From Sulfurospirillum sp. UBA6790 (lineage in GTDB: Bacteria; Campylobacterota; Campylobacteria; Campylobacterales; Sulfurospirillaceae), in the NCBI GenBank assembly GCA_002452855.1, contig DKFS01000018.1, positions 1 through 27,184 of the forward strand: 27,184 nucleotides of DNA, written 5' to 3'. The notes below the pieces were generated by a model. That model was not told the DNA's origin and did no database searches. It saw only the letters and a list, made by a program, of their open reading frames with translations. Position numbers and translations under genes: made by a program. Every line of letters starts with the position of its first letter. Within the stretch, counting starts at the first letter, position 1. Below are positions 9,487 to 17,675 of this stretch, one piece after another.

Positions 9487-10254
9487 TTATCCTATCAGCT
9501 CATAATTACCACGAGTGGTGAATTTTAAAAAACCTTTGTCTCTTAACACTTGAAGTTGTTGAGAAATTTTAAACTCAATATTGCTATTTTTAGGGTATTT
9601 CGTTTGTAAATAAGGTATAAAATTGAGTAATTCTTGGCGAGTAAACTGCTTTTTATCAAGTTTCTCAATGCATAATATAATCTCAAGTAACCAACCTTTT
9701 TGCTCACCTTTTGAGTCTTTTAAAAATAGTGTTTTTGCCCATTTTTCAAGAATCTCATTTTTATTTTTTAGAATTTTGTTTTGAATATAAAATATTTTTC
9801 CACTATCGGGTAACGCATTGAGTAAAATATTGCAACCTATCCAACCAGCTCGTTTTGCATTTTGGGATAAAGCATTTCGTTTTTCAATGATACTGGGCAT
9901 GAAAAAATGTTTTGGCATAACGATAAAGTTATGAACTTCAAATGTTTTTACTTCATAAGTTAAAAAGAAAAAATTTGGATTTTCTGAACTTTTAAGCCGT
10001 TCAATCATCGTATCATAAGCTCCATCTGTTATCTTTTTTCCAAAAGAACCTTTTTTACTTTTTAATTCAAATTGTTCTTTACATGTCAAGCAATGAAAAT
10101 CAGCAACTGGACGATTGTTTTCATATGGTTGAATGGCTTGACCGCAGTTTGGGCAAAAAATATTTTTTTCTACCCATTTTTCTGTCAGAATACGAGCAAT
10201 TTGGGAAGGGTTTTCATAGTCTTTTGTTAATGAAATATCAAATTGTAAATTCAT
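9487..10254 (-). CDS. dpnC: DpnI-family endonuclease (predicted Gm6ATC-dependent)
   Basis: A 255-residue homologue of pneumococcal DpnI (dpnC product). The similarity is extensive: ARILTEKWV, ENNRPVADFHC, FELKSKKGSFG, TDGAYDTMIERL, NPNFFFLTY and RAGWIGCNI all have direct DpnI counterparts. The PD-(D/E)xK nuclease site can be placed as D52, E63 and K65. A zinc site is formed by C34, C37, C55 and C58. The C-terminal winged helix (about 185-255, including ISQQLQVLRDKGFLKF) corresponds to the DpnI domain that also reads methylated DNA. DpnI cuts GATC only when the adenine is methylated, so it protects the cell from Dam-modified phage or plasmid DNA and needs no partner methylase. The gene is AT-rich and stands alone next to a decayed gene, consistent with horizontal acquisition. 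Confidence 0.93.
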   Translation of the reverse strand: MNLQFDISLTKDYENPSQIARILTEKWVEKNIFCPNCGQAIQPYENNRPVADFHCLTCKEQFELKSKKGSFGKKITDGAYDTMIERLKSSENPNFFFLTYEVKTFEVHNFIVMPKHFFMPSIIEKRNALSQNAKRAGWIGCNILLNALPDSGKIFYIQNKILKNKNEILEKWAKTLFLKDSKGEQKGWLLEIILCIEKLDKKQFTRQELLNFIPYLQTKYPKNSNIEFKISQQLQVLRDKGFLKFTTRGNYELIG

Positions 10255-10354
10255 TACGTCTCAATTATAGGTGAAGATTTTATTTAAGCATCTCAATCTT
10301 ATCAGATAGGCAGTTGCGTTTTACTTAAATTTTTGTAGTTTAAAATACTAGTAT

Positions 10355-11521
10355 TTATTCTTTGTTGATTCCTTTTTCAAACATTTCTACTAAAGCACTC
10401 AAAAAGGTTTTTACATGTAAATCTTTTTCCTTTTCAATACGTTCTTTTATTTCACTAGAAATGATGCGCATTGCCTCGACACATTCATCGTAAAGTGTTG
10501 AAGTATCACTAGCACTTAAGTCGCAATATTCTTTGCCAAAGCGCATTAAAAATGGTTTACTCCACCATTTTTTGCTTCCTAAAAGGTGTAAAGCTGGGAT
10601 GTCTTTTTGAATGTAAAGCGTCGTACACACAACATCGTACGCAGGTGCGAGCCAGATGTCATCGATATTTTCATAGAGTAGACCAAAGTTTTTAAGATGC
10701 GCATCGCCGTTTTGAACGAGCGTGTTGATAACCATCATTTTAAAAAAATCTCTTAATGCCTTTTTCTTATGTTTGGGCGAGACAAATGTTTTAATGCTTT
10801 TGGCGATACTCTCGTAAGAGCCTTCGTATTTTTCATCGGCTTGGCGTGCTTGAAGTACACACATATCTTCAAAGCCTAAGTACGTGCCGTTTTCTTTGAT
10901 GTCAAAGCGTTTCATAATAAAGAGCTTATTGTCATCTGAGAGGTAAAATTCAGGTACATCTATGCAAGAGAGTTTAACGATTTTCATACAGTAGAACTCA
11001 TTGAGCGATAAGTGTGGATACTCATCGCCCCATGATTTGACGATGTATTCTTGCAATGGTAAAGTGACTTTATCGCGCACCTTGGCTAAGACTTTGGGTT
11101 GCACGCCACTAAGTGGTGAGTTGAGGGCAAAACGTGAGACGAGTTCATCGAAAAGTGTTTCACTTTTTGGGTGCAAGAGTGCATCTAAACTAAGTGTTTC
11201 TTCTTCGTGTATCGTATTTACTTCATACGTAAGCCTACCTTTGATGCTATGTGCCATGAGTTTAAGTAGTCCAAAGTCATCCGTTTTGGTTATCTTTGAA
11301 AAATGCTTTTTGATGATGGAAAGCAGATACCCCTCAGGCAAATGCATCTCAAAGATGGGATGGAGTTTTGGATTTGCATAGCTCTTTGTTCGTATGGGCA
11401 TACTTAAAGAGACAAAGGTGTCTTGGTTTTGTGTGGTATAGGTAAAAATGTATTCATTGTTTTCATACAGAATATTTCCCACTTTTTTGCCTAAGACGTT
11501 TACATGTAAACTATCTTGCAT
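10355..11521 (-). CDS. hipA: HipA-family serine/threonine kinase toxin
   Basis: A 388-residue HipA-type kinase. The nucleotide-binding loop SGVQPK lies at 138-143 and YIVKSW supplies the conserved lysine (K162). The catalytic NGDAHLKNF motif places D273 and N278, and the metal-binding aspartate of APAYDVV is D296. Family members phosphorylate cytosolic targets (glutamyl-tRNA synthetase for E. coli HipA), stopping growth, and are neutralised by HipB. The ATG overlaps the hipB stop region by 11 bases, so the pair is coupled. Two perfect TTTACATGTAAA palindromes lie inside the gene. One covers codons 4-8 (LHVN), the other lies near the 3' end (LHVK). All key residues are present, so it should be active; its target is unknown. 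Confidence 0.92.
   Translation of the reverse strand: MQDSLHVNVLGKKVGNILYENNEYIFTYTTQNQDTFVSLSMPIRTKSYANPKLHPIFEMHLPEGYLLSIIKKHFSKITKTDDFGLLKLMAHSIKGRLTYEVNTIHEEETLSLDALLHPKSETLFDELVSRFALNSPLSGVQPKVLAKVRDKVTLPLQEYIVKSWGDEYPHLSLNEFYCMKIVKLSCIDVPEFYLSDDNKLFIMKRFDIKENGTYLGFEDMCVLQARQADEKYEGSYESIAKSIKTFVSPKHKKKALRDFFKMMVINTLVQNGDAHLKNFGLLYENIDDIWLAPAYDVVCTTLYIQKDIPALHLLGSKKWWSKPFLMRFGKEYCDLSASDTSTLYDECVEAMRIISSEIKERIEKEKDLHVKTFLSALVEMFEKGINKE
10410..10421. repeat. TTTACATGTAAA palindrome, copy 3
   Basis: Perfect copy inside hipA near its 3' end, read in the frame that gives LHVK. Confidence 0.9.
11499..11510. repeat. TTTACATGTAAA palindrome, copy 4
   Basis: Perfect copy inside hipA at codons 4-8, encoding LHVN. 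A second, 11/12 copy lies at 11559-11570 inside hipB. Confidence 0.9.
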
Positions 11522-11753
11522 CTCTTAACTCCTCAAACGTTGGGAAGGGCGATTTCTCTTTACATGTAAGTTCATAGCCTAAGTAGTCAAGGATTTGGAG
11601 TATTTTTTTGATGCCAACATCGGAACTTGTGCCATTTTCTAAGGAACTTATGGTAGCACGAGAGATTGAAAGGTCACGAGCGAGTTGTTCTTGCGATACC
11701 TTTTTTTCTTTGCGAAGAGTGGCTATATAGCTTCCAAACTCTCTGATATCCAT
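11511..11753 (-). CDS. hipB: HipB-like antitoxin, XRE-family repressor
   Basis: An 80-residue DNA-binding protein. A five-helix XRE/Cro-type domain spans about 4-62, with the helix-turn-helix in SQEQLARDLSISRATISSLE. It is adjacent to and overlapping with hipA, in the usual antitoxin-first order. It should bind and neutralise HipA and repress its own promoter; the inverted repeat at 11778-11807 is the natural operator candidate. AAGGA lies five bases before the ATG. The C-terminus (CKEKSPFPTFEELRDAR) includes a near-copy of the palindrome (TTTACATGTAAG) that encodes LTCK. Confidence 0.9.
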   Translation of the reverse strand: MDIREFGSYIATLRKEKKVSQEQLARDLSISRATISSLENGTSSDVGIKKILQILDYLGYELTCKEKSPFPTFEELRDAR

Positions 11754-11777
11754 GATGATTCCTTGACTAATATTTTA

Positions 11778-11809
11778 GACATTTTATAATTTTAATATAT
11801 AAATGTCAA
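11778..11809 (-). promoter_or_regulatory. hipBA promoter with overlapping inverted-repeat operator
   Basis: On the minus strand, TTGACA (11809-11804), 17 bases, then TAAAAT (11786-11781) form a near-consensus sigma-70 promoter about 28 bases before the hipB start. The half-sites GACATTT (11801-11807 on the minus strand) and AAATGTC (11778-11784) form an inverted repeat with a 16-base spacer. One half covers the -35 box and the other the -10 box. That is the expected arrangement for autorepression by HipB, though binding is inferred. Confidence 0.6.
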
Positions 11810-11814
11810 ATATA

Positions 11815-12363
11815 TTAAACAATTTTATAGGTTTTCTTCCATGCCAAAAACCGTTCACTTAAAAGCACTATACCGATAGCAACGACGCTGTATTCAAAAA
11901 GACCAGCGACTTTTTGTGCCCAGAAGCTGTGAAGCAGGGCAAGTGCTAAAGCGAGATAGACCGCTTTATGGTACTTGGAAAACTTTGCAAAGAGCTTTTT
12001 AAACGAAGTCAGTGCCATAAAAAGTAGGATGATAAAAGCGATAGTTCCCACGTAAATAAAGGGTTTTTTGAGACTTTTTTCAACGATGGTGATGAAGTCA
12101 AGTTCGCTGTCGAGGATGACAAAAACACTTACATGTAAAAGTGCGTAAACAAACGCAAGTAAACCGATGGTTTTGCGGTATTTGATGAAATTAAGGTGGC
12201 AAAGCCTACGGCATGATGAAGGGAAAAGTGAGAGTAAAAGCAGTGAGATTGCCCCAACGCCTGTGTAATGATAGAGCATTTTGATGGGGTCAATCGCACT
12301 TTCTAATTTCAAATACGCAACGCCAAGTGGAATCAGTGCGATGAGAGTCAGTAGCCATTTCAA
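11815..12363 (-). CDS. msrQ: MsrQ, heme-binding membrane subunit of MsrPQ
   Basis: A 182-residue membrane protein of the ferric-reductase-like family, with about six membrane segments. It contains the expected heme-ligand histidines: H32 in YHYTG, H77 in ALLHVSV, and H132/H145 in KYHKAVY and LLHSFWAQK. MsrQ passes electrons from the respiratory chain or flavin reductases to periplasmic MsrP. The start is a TTG overlapping the msrP TGA (TTGA), with AAGGA upstream, so the two are translated together. Codon 77 lies in a near-copy of the palindrome (CTTACATGTAAA, 12128-12139). Confidence 0.92.
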   Translation of the reverse strand: MKWLLTLIALIPLGVAYLKLESAIDPIKMLYHYTGVGAISLLLLSLFPSSCRRLCHLNFIKYRKTIGLLAFVYALLHVSVFVILDSELDFITIVEKSLKKPFIYVGTIAFIILLFMALTSFKKLFAKFSKYHKAVYLALALALLHSFWAQKVAGLFEYSVVAIGIVLLSERFLAWKKTYKIV

Positions 12364-13286
12364 AAGTTTTTCCTTAAGTCCATTCCCGCATAAAGGTGAC
12401 CCACCTCTTTTTCATAACCATTAAAAAGAAGTGTGTCTTGTTTGAAAAGTTTACCCAAAAGGCGCTCTTTGGCTTGAGACCAACGTGGATGATCAACGCT
12501 TGGATTGACATTGGCATAAAAGCCGTATTCATCAGGTGCCATGGCTTGCCATGTGTTTAAGGGTTGTTCTTTAACGCATTCGATAAGGTCAAGCGACTTG
12601 ATGGATTTAAAGCCGTATTTCCAAGGCACAACGAGACGAATCGGTGCGCCATTTTGCTTCGGAAGAGGTTTGCCATACATGCCGACAGCTAAAAACGTGA
12701 GTGGATGGCGTGCTTCGTCCATACGCAACCCTTCCATGTATGGGTGCTTGATGGAAGCAAAAAGACCTCTGGCTTGGTCTGGGAAAATGTCGGGTTCGTG
12801 CCGTGTGGTAAATTTGACGTATTTTGCATTGCTATTTGGCTCTAAATAATCAAGCAGTTTATACAGCGGAAATCCAATCCACGGCACGACCATCGACCAA
12901 CCTTCAACACAGCGAAAGCGATAAATGCGCTCTTCCAGCCCAAATTTAGCGATGAGGTCATCTACTTCGACCATCTGTTCCGTTTTGATTTCGCCGAAAA
13001 ATCCTAAGCTCCATGGTTTGAGTTTCATCACTTGCGCCATTTTGACAGGTGCAGTTTTATCGGTGGAAAATTCATAAAAATTGACATAATTTGAGACTTG
13101 CTCAAACGTGTTTGGCGTAAGTTTTAAAGGGTTAGGGTCTGGTGTATAGTTTAAACGTGCTTCTTGGGGTAAATCGGCCAATAAATTAGAAATAACGGTG
13201 CTACTGACAAGCGCACCTGCTCCAAGTTTTAAAAAGTGACGACGTGCCTCAAAAAGGGCTTCAGGGGTAATGTAAGGCGTTTTCAT
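12360..13286 (-). CDS. msrP: MsrP, periplasmic methionine-sulfoxide reductase catalytic subunit
   Basis: A 308-residue molybdopterin enzyme (YedY type) that repairs oxidised methionines in periplasmic proteins. A twin-arginine signal lies at the N-terminus ([15 protein letters not shown] from residue 15), so it is exported folded by Tat. The family motif [12 protein letters not shown] is at 66-77. The molybdenum ligand is C126 in [14 protein letters not shown]. Length is normal. It forms an operon with msrQ, and nudC lies 68 bases upstream on the same strand. A possible extended -10 box (TGTTACAAT on the minus strand, ending at 13314) lies in the gap, so msrPQ may have its own promoter. Confidence 0.95.
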   Translation of the reverse strand: MKTPYITPEALFEARRHFLKLGAGALVSSTVISNLLADLPQEARLNYTPDPNPLKLTPNTFEQVSNYVNFYEFSTDKTAPVKMAQVMKLKPWSLGFFGEIKTEQMVEVDDLIAKFGLEERIYRFRCVEGWSMVVPWIGFPLYKLLDYLEPNSNAKYVKFTTRHEPDIFPDQARGLFASIKHPYMEGLRMDEARHPLTFLAVGMYGKPLPKQNGAPIRLVVPWKYGFKSIKSLDLIECVKEQPLNTWQAMAPDEYGFYANVNPSVDHPRWSQAKERLLGKLFKQDTLLFNGYEKEVGHLYAGMDLRKNF

Positions 13287-13313
13287 AGTTCACTCCTTAT
13301 TAGCATTTACCCC

Positions 13314-13319
13314 ATTGTA
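13314..13319 (-). promoter_or_regulatory. Candidate extended -10 box of msrPQ
   Basis: Minus strand reads TG-T-TACAAT, an extended -10 element 27 bases before the msrP ATG. No clear -35 box was found. The call rests on sequence and position only. Confidence 0.35.
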
Positions 13320-13354
13320 ACATAGAAATAACAATAAAAGTTAAATGAAAAAAA

Positions 13355-14161
13355 TTATTGTTTATCAAGCCATGCTTGAATCATTTTAGACGAAATACTG
13401 GTGCTATAAGGCATGACAGGAAGTGTCTCTTTGGTGAACCATTTCGCATCTTCTATCTCTTCTTCTTGAATTTTGATTTCACCGCTTTTGTATGTGGCAA
13501 AAAAACCTATCATAAAAGAGTGTGGAAATGGCCATGATTGGGTGCTAAAGTATTCTAAGTCTTCAATCTCAAGCCCGACTTCCTCTTTGACTTCTCTCTT
13601 CGCACACGCTTCTGCACTTTCACCTGCTTCCACAAAACCTGCAATGAGGCTGTAAACGCCTTTGGCAAAATGCGGTGAACGGGCGAGTAAGATTTCATTG
13701 CCACGTGTGATAAGGACAATGGAAGCAGGAGAGAGTTTGGGAAACGTCATCAGCCCGCAGTTAGGGCATTTTAGTGAAGACATTACCGCATCATAACGAA
13801 GCGGTGTTGCACAACGTCCGCAAAATTGGTTATCTTGGAGCCAATGCACCAGTTGTTTCGCGCGATTTAAAGGCTCAAAAAGGTGTTCTGGAACAATGTT
13901 TAAAATGCTTCTCAGGTTGGTTTTTTGCAATGGTTCAGGAACAAGAACACTCTCTTCCCAAAGATGCAGGCTAAAGGTGTATTGTTCGCTTTGTGCAATG
14001 TCATAGGTGTGTAAAGGTTCACCCAAGTGTTTCAGTGCCTCTTTACTTGGAAGGTCTATGGTCGCTTCAAGTGTGAGAAGCATGTCACCGACAAATGCCA
14101 AAATGATATTTTTGTGATGGTGTTTGGTTGGTTTAAAAAAGGGGACGATGGAATGATTCAC
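13355..14161 (-). CDS. nudC: NudC, NAD(H) diphosphatase / possible NAD-RNA decapping enzyme
   Basis: A 268-residue Nudix hydrolase of the NudC type. A zinc ribbon is formed by C114, C117, C132 and C135. The Nudix box spans 175-197 with G175, E181, R189-E190 and E193-E194. The NADH-pyrophosphatase signature follows as QSWPFPHS (208-215), which separates it from other Nudix enzymes. It splits NAD(H) into NMN(H) and AMP; E. coli NudC also removes NAD caps from RNA. The start is a GTG with an AAAAGGAAAA ribosome site. A perfect TTTACATGTAAA palindrome overlaps the upstream edge of that ribosome site. It lies between the TRAP genes and msrPQ on the same strand. Confidence 0.93.
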   Translation of the reverse strand: MNHSIVPFFKPTKHHHKNIILAFVGDMLLTLEATIDLPSKEALKHLGEPLHTYDIAQSEQYTFSLHLWEESVLVPEPLQKTNLRSILNIVPEHLFEPLNRAKQLVHWLQDNQFCGRCATPLRYDAVMSSLKCPNCGLMTFPKLSPASIVLITRGNEILLARSPHFAKGVYSLIAGFVEAGESAEACAKREVKEEVGLEIEDLEYFSTQSWPFPHSFMIGFFATYKSGEIKIQEEEIEDAKWFTKETLPVMPYSTSISSKMIQAWLDKQ

Positions 14162-14173
14162 GATGATTTTCCT

Positions 14174-14185
14174 TTTACATGTAAA
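14174..14185. repeat. TTTACATGTAAA palindrome, copy 5
   Basis: Perfect copy in the nudC leader. Together with the adjacent ribosome site it forms a 22-base sequence (14164-14185) identical to 20175-20196 before xthA. Confidence 0.9.
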
Positions 14186-14206
14186 GATGCTTGAAACATC
14201 TATCCT

Positions 14207-16006
14207 CTAGGCATTAAGAGGATAGAATGTGATAACAAAAGCAATAAGTGCCAAGCCTAAGCGTACCCAAACAGGGTGTTTGTCATGCACCAGTGCGTAC
14301 GAAATGAAAAAGAGCCCAAGAGCGATTTTGAAAAAGGCGAGAAGCGCTAAGAAAAAGTGGGTTTGTGGATAAATCAGCACGGAATTGACAATAAACGCGG
14401 CAGGAATGATGTACAGCCCAATACCCAGTTTCATGGACTTCCCCGCAACGCCAAGCCAAGGGGTTTGTGCCATACCTGCGGCGATAAAAACCGTCCCACA
14501 CACGGGTGGTGTGATGGTGGAGAGTAGGGCAAACCAAAAGATAAAAAGATGCGCATGTAACGAAGAGAGTCCATACTCTTCTAAAATAGGTCCTGCAACC
14601 GAAACACAGATGATGTACGCCGCTGTTGTAGGAACTTCCATGCCAAGTATCAAACACGCAAGCGCTGTTAAGACCAAGGCAAGCCAGAGCTGTCCGTGTG
14701 AAAGGTACAAAATAGCCGAAGTGATTTTAACACCCACACCTGTGATATTTAAAACACCGATAACAATGCCCGCACAAATAATCACCGAAGCGATAGAAGA
14801 AATTTGTCTCGAAGCGGTAATGCACGCATCAAAAAATTTGGTGATGAAATTTTGCCATGAGATTTTCCAGTCTCTATCGACTAATAATAAAGCGATACTA
14901 ACAAAAATAGCCAGTGCCGCAGAATACTGAGGCGTTCTATTTTGCGCAACAAGGGTATAAAGGAGCACGCCAAAGGGGAGAAGGAAAAAGGGACTCAGTT
15001 TTAAAACCAGACGTAACGGTGGAATCTCTTCTTTGCTCATCGCAACAAGGCTGTATTTTCGTGCGAAAACGTCCATGCCTACCCATACGGTAAAAAAGAA
15101 AAGAATCGCTGGGAAAATAGCCGCCGCCATAATATTAGCATAGCTAATTCCCAAAAGTTCCGCCATGATAAACGCTCCTGCTCCCATAAGCGGCGGCATG
15201 ATTTGCCCGCCGGTGGAAGCAACCGCTTCAACCGCGGCGGCAAGGCTGGCTGGATAGCCAAGACGTTTCATCGTAGGAATGGTAAACGCTCCTGTGGAAG
15301 CAACATTGGCAGAAGCAGAGCCTGAGATGGAACCAAAAAAAGCGGACGCCAAGATAGAAACTTTGGCGGCACCACCTCTTAGACGACCTGCTAATTTGGT
15401 GGACATCGCCATAAAGGCATTGCCGCCTTCACCCATTCCCACAAGAGCACCTAAAATAACAAAAATGGCAACCACATTGACTGAAATACCCGTTAATGAG
15501 CCATAGATACCGCCTTCTGCAATCACCAATGTCCCTAAAAAACTCTCCAAAGGAATCTCTTGGTGTCCGAAATTTCCCGGAATATAGTGCCCAAACATGC
15601 CATACAAAAGCGCGATGGTTGCGGTTAAGGGAAGTGCGAGTTTGATGGAACGACGTGCCATCTCTAAAACGCCAATGAGTAAGGTAAACGCAATGACGTA
15701 TTGAAGCCAACCTTCTAATGAGCCGTATTGGTCGCTGAGCTCATTTTGAAACGCAATGATGTAAAACGACGCTAAAAGGGCGCACACTAAAATGACATAG
15801 CCCATGTAACGGGTGAAGGGTGAAACGTTATCTTTTCCCAGTAAAAATACCCACGGTAAGACAAGTGCAAGGTGCATAGGACGGCTGATAAGATTAGGAA
15901 TAAGTCCCGTGAAAATCAAATAGACATGAAACGAAACCGTAAACAATGCCAAAAGCGCTACTAGTGTGTAGTTTAAAGAGGGTAGCTTGAAAGATGCGTT
16001 ATTCAT
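14207..16006 (-). CDS. TRAP transporter permease, fused small and large subunits (DctQM type)
   Basis: A 599-residue, highly hydrophobic protein matching the 4TM/12TM fused TRAP permeases. The N-terminal part (to about 170) corresponds to the small DctQ-like subunit and the rest to the DctM-like channel. Characteristic parts are GSISGSASANVASTGAFTIP, GGQIMPPLMGAGAFIMAE and GMEVPTTAAYI. It moves an organic acid or amino acid across the inner membrane, driven by a sodium or proton gradient. It depends on the periplasmic receptor encoded nine bases upstream. The fused form is the usual partner of TAXI receptors. The substrate cannot be deduced. The gene is on the minus strand and looks complete. 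Confidence 0.93.
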   Translation of the reverse strand: MNNASFKLPSLNYTLVALLALFTVSFHVYLIFTGLIPNLISRPMHLALVLPWVFLLGKDNVSPFTRYMGYVILVCALLASFYIIAFQNELSDQYGSLEGWLQYVIAFTLLIGVLEMARRSIKLALPLTATIALLYGMFGHYIPGNFGHQEIPLESFLGTLVIAEGGIYGSLTGISVNVVAIFVILGALVGMGEGGNAFMAMSTKLAGRLRGGAAKVSILASAFFGSISGSASANVASTGAFTIPTMKRLGYPASLAAAVEAVASTGGQIMPPLMGAGAFIMAELLGISYANIMAAAIFPAILFFFTVWVGMDVFARKYSLVAMSKEEIPPLRLVLKLSPFFLLPFGVLLYTLVAQNRTPQYSAALAIFVSIALLLVDRDWKISWQNFITKFFDACITASRQISSIASVIICAGIVIGVLNITGVGVKITSAILYLSHGQLWLALVLTALACLILGMEVPTTAAYIICVSVAGPILEEYGLSSLHAHLFIFWFALLSTITPPVCGTVFIAAGMAQTPWLGVAGKSMKLGIGLYIIPAAFIVNSVLIYPQTHFFLALLAFFKIALGLFFISYALVHDKHPVWVRLGLALIAFVITFYPLNA

Positions 16007-16015
16007 AACCGAGGG

Positions 16016-16972
16016 CTACTTTAACTTCTCAGGAATGTTGGCATGAATTTCATTGTAGTATTTCAGCGCGCCTGGGTGAAGTTTGGTGTTAAACATACTA
16101 AGATTTTCAAGGCTGATAGCTTTCCACCAGACATTTTGTTTTTCCAATTTTGCTTTGGATTCCCAAAAGGCTTTGGTGATTTTATACGCGACTTCATCGC
16201 TCATTTTTGTGGTGGTGTAGAGTCCGACGGGAAGCGTGGTGGTTGCAACATCATAATCCACATAGGCATAGGTTCCAGATGGAATGATGATTTTATCTTG
16301 TTGGGTCAGCGCGATTTGCGCGTCACTCATGCTCAAAATGCGAATAGGCATAGACGCCGCCGCTTCAATGACATTGGGAGCAGGAAAGGAGCCTGATGTT
16401 GCGAAACCGTCAATTTGACCGTTTTTAAGCGCCGTGACAGCGCCTGAAAGTTCGGCATCAATGAGTTTTGTCTGACCTTTTAGTCCAAAGAGTTCAATGT
16501 AACGTGCCGCTTCTTTTGCGCCAAAACTGCCTTTACCAATCAAAAGCGACTTTCCTTTTAAATCATCAAAGTTTTTGATGTTGGAGTTGGCATTGACCAC
16601 GACATGCATTGTTAAGTAAGGAATAGGAAACAAAGCGCGAATCGATTCATAACTTTTTGGGTCATCTTTTTCAAACATGGCTTTGCCACTTTGCGCCAGT
16701 GCGATTAAGCCAGGAGGCGTTGTAAAGATGTAATTGCCCGTTCGTTTTGGTGCTTCTTTGACATTTTGAACAGAACCTTGACTCTCTTCGATGGTTAGCA
16801 TAACGCTTTTATCGGTTGCTTGAGAAATGTTTTCACCTACTTGAACGGCCATCTGATAATACGATGATGAGGACTTTGCCGCTTTGTAAGTCACACGCTC
16901 TTGTGCCGCAAAAACATTTATGGCAAGTGAACATGCAATGAATGCCATAAGACTTTTAGAAATCTTTGTCAT
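16016..16972 (-). CDS. TAXI-family TRAP transporter periplasmic solute receptor
   Basis: A 318-residue secreted binding protein. A signal peptide covers about 1-22 (ACSLAINVFAAQE). Family features include the SSSYYQMAVQVGENIS region near the N-terminus, then GKSLLIGKGSFGAKEAARYI and NGQIDGFATSGSFPAPNVIE. It captures a small carboxylate or amino acid in the periplasm and delivers it to the fused permease encoded next. Known TAXI substrates include glutamate and 2-oxoglutarate, but none can be assigned here. AAGGAG lies five bases before the ATG. A TATAAT box 29 bases upstream probably starts the operon. Confidence 0.93.
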   Translation of the reverse strand: MTKISKSLMAFIACSLAINVFAAQERVTYKAAKSSSSYYQMAVQVGENISQATDKSVMLTIEESQGSVQNVKEAPKRTGNYIFTTPPGLIALAQSGKAMFEKDDPKSYESIRALFPIPYLTMHVVVNANSNIKNFDDLKGKSLLIGKGSFGAKEAARYIELFGLKGQTKLIDAELSGAVTALKNGQIDGFATSGSFPAPNVIEAAASMPIRILSMSDAQIALTQQDKIIIPSGTYAYVDYDVATTTLPVGLYTTTKMSDEVAYKITKAFWESKAKLEKQNVWWKAISLENLSMFNTKLHPGALKYYNEIHANIPEKLK

Positions 16973-17000
16973 ACTGACTCCTTGCTTTTGTGATGCAACG

Positions 17001-17006
17001 ATTATA
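17001..17006 (-). promoter_or_regulatory. Candidate -10 box of the TAXI-TRAP operon
   Basis: A perfect TATAAT on the minus strand ends 28 bases before the TAXI ATG. No -35 box is evident, in keeping with Campylobacterota promoters. Confidence 0.5.
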
Positions 17007-17180
17007 GCTAGATAACGCTAAAAATTCTTGAAGGTAGCAAGCAATTTATGCCATTATCTCGGCTTTTATTCTACTGTTTGCGTGATTAGAACTGATGGTT
17101 TATGAAATTTTTTTGTAACGCCAATACAACACGTGATGGGTAAAATACGTTTTAATAAAAGAAATAATGAAGGCTTTCAA

Positions 17181-17591
17181 ATGAGAAAAGAGTACGCAGA
17201 TATTTTAGAGTGCGCAGGACATGGTTTTTGGGAATGGAACCCCACAACCAATTTAGTCTATTTTTCCAAACAATGGGTAAGCATGTTAGGGTATGACTAC
17301 ATGCAATTTCCTCAGAGTGTTGATGAGTGGATAGCACGCATTCATCCCGATGACTTAAGCAATTGTCTTAACTCTTTAGCGGCGCTTTTAGGAGGAAAAA
17401 TAGCGTTCTACAAGCATCAACACCGTATGTTATGCTTGGATGGGACGTATAAATGGGTACTGGACCAAGCGAAAATTACCGCGTACAATCCGCATGGTTA
17501 TCCGTCTAAGATTGTAGGAACGCATACCGATATTGATGATTTAAGGCAAGCTGTGGAGTTTTACAAAATTCATAATGAAAAGGCATTTTAA
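17181..17591 (+). CDS. Stand-alone PAS-domain sensor protein
   Basis: A 136-residue protein made almost entirely of one PAS domain of the PAS_3 type. It contains GHGFWEWNPTTNLVYFSKQW, WIARIHPDDL, and a C-terminal strand pair YKWVLDQAKITAYN and KIVGTHTDIDDL. PAS folds bind cofactors or ligands, or act as docking modules; there is no kinase, cyclase or methyl-accepting domain attached, so it must signal through a partner. I prefer the ATG at 17181 because AAGG lies seven bases before it; a GTG at 17133 would add 16 residues with no ribosome site. It is convergent with a chemoreceptor gene. Campylobacter CetB is a precedent for a small PAS protein working with a receptor, but homology to CetB is not shown. 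Confidence 0.8.
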   Translation: MRKEYADILECAGHGFWEWNPTTNLVYFSKQWVSMLGYDYMQFPQSVDEWIARIHPDDLSNCLNSLAALLGGKIAFYKHQHRMLCLDGTYKWVLDQAKITAYNPHGYPSKIVGTHTDIDDLRQAVEFYKIHNEKAF

Positions 17592-17602
17592 ACGGAAAAG
17601 TT

Positions 17603-17616
17603 TTTTACATGTAAAA
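17603..17616. repeat. TTTACATGTAAA palindrome, copy 6 (14-base version)
   Basis: TTTTACATGTAAAA, 11 bases after the PAS gene stop, between that gene and the convergent chemoreceptor gene. Confidence 0.9.
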
Positions 17617-17647
17617 CCTCTCTCGCATCCTATAGAAACGATACAGT

Positions 17648-17668
17648 GCCCAAAGCAATGCTTTGGGC
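17648..17668. terminator. Hairpin between convergent PAS and chemoreceptor genes
   Basis: GCCCAAAGC (17648-17656), AAT loop, GCTTTGGGC (17660-17668): a perfect nine-base stem. It lies eight bases past the chemoreceptor stop codon on that gene's strand and 56 bases past the PAS stop. Neither side has a long T run downstream, so it is an imperfect intrinsic terminator, possibly shared by both genes. Confidence 0.5.
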
Positions 17669-17675
17669 AAAAGGC

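Noticed and set aside
14385..14930. A 181-codon plus-strand open frame
   Set aside because: It lies antisense within the TRAP permease gene; the permease frame carries clear family motifs and this one has none.
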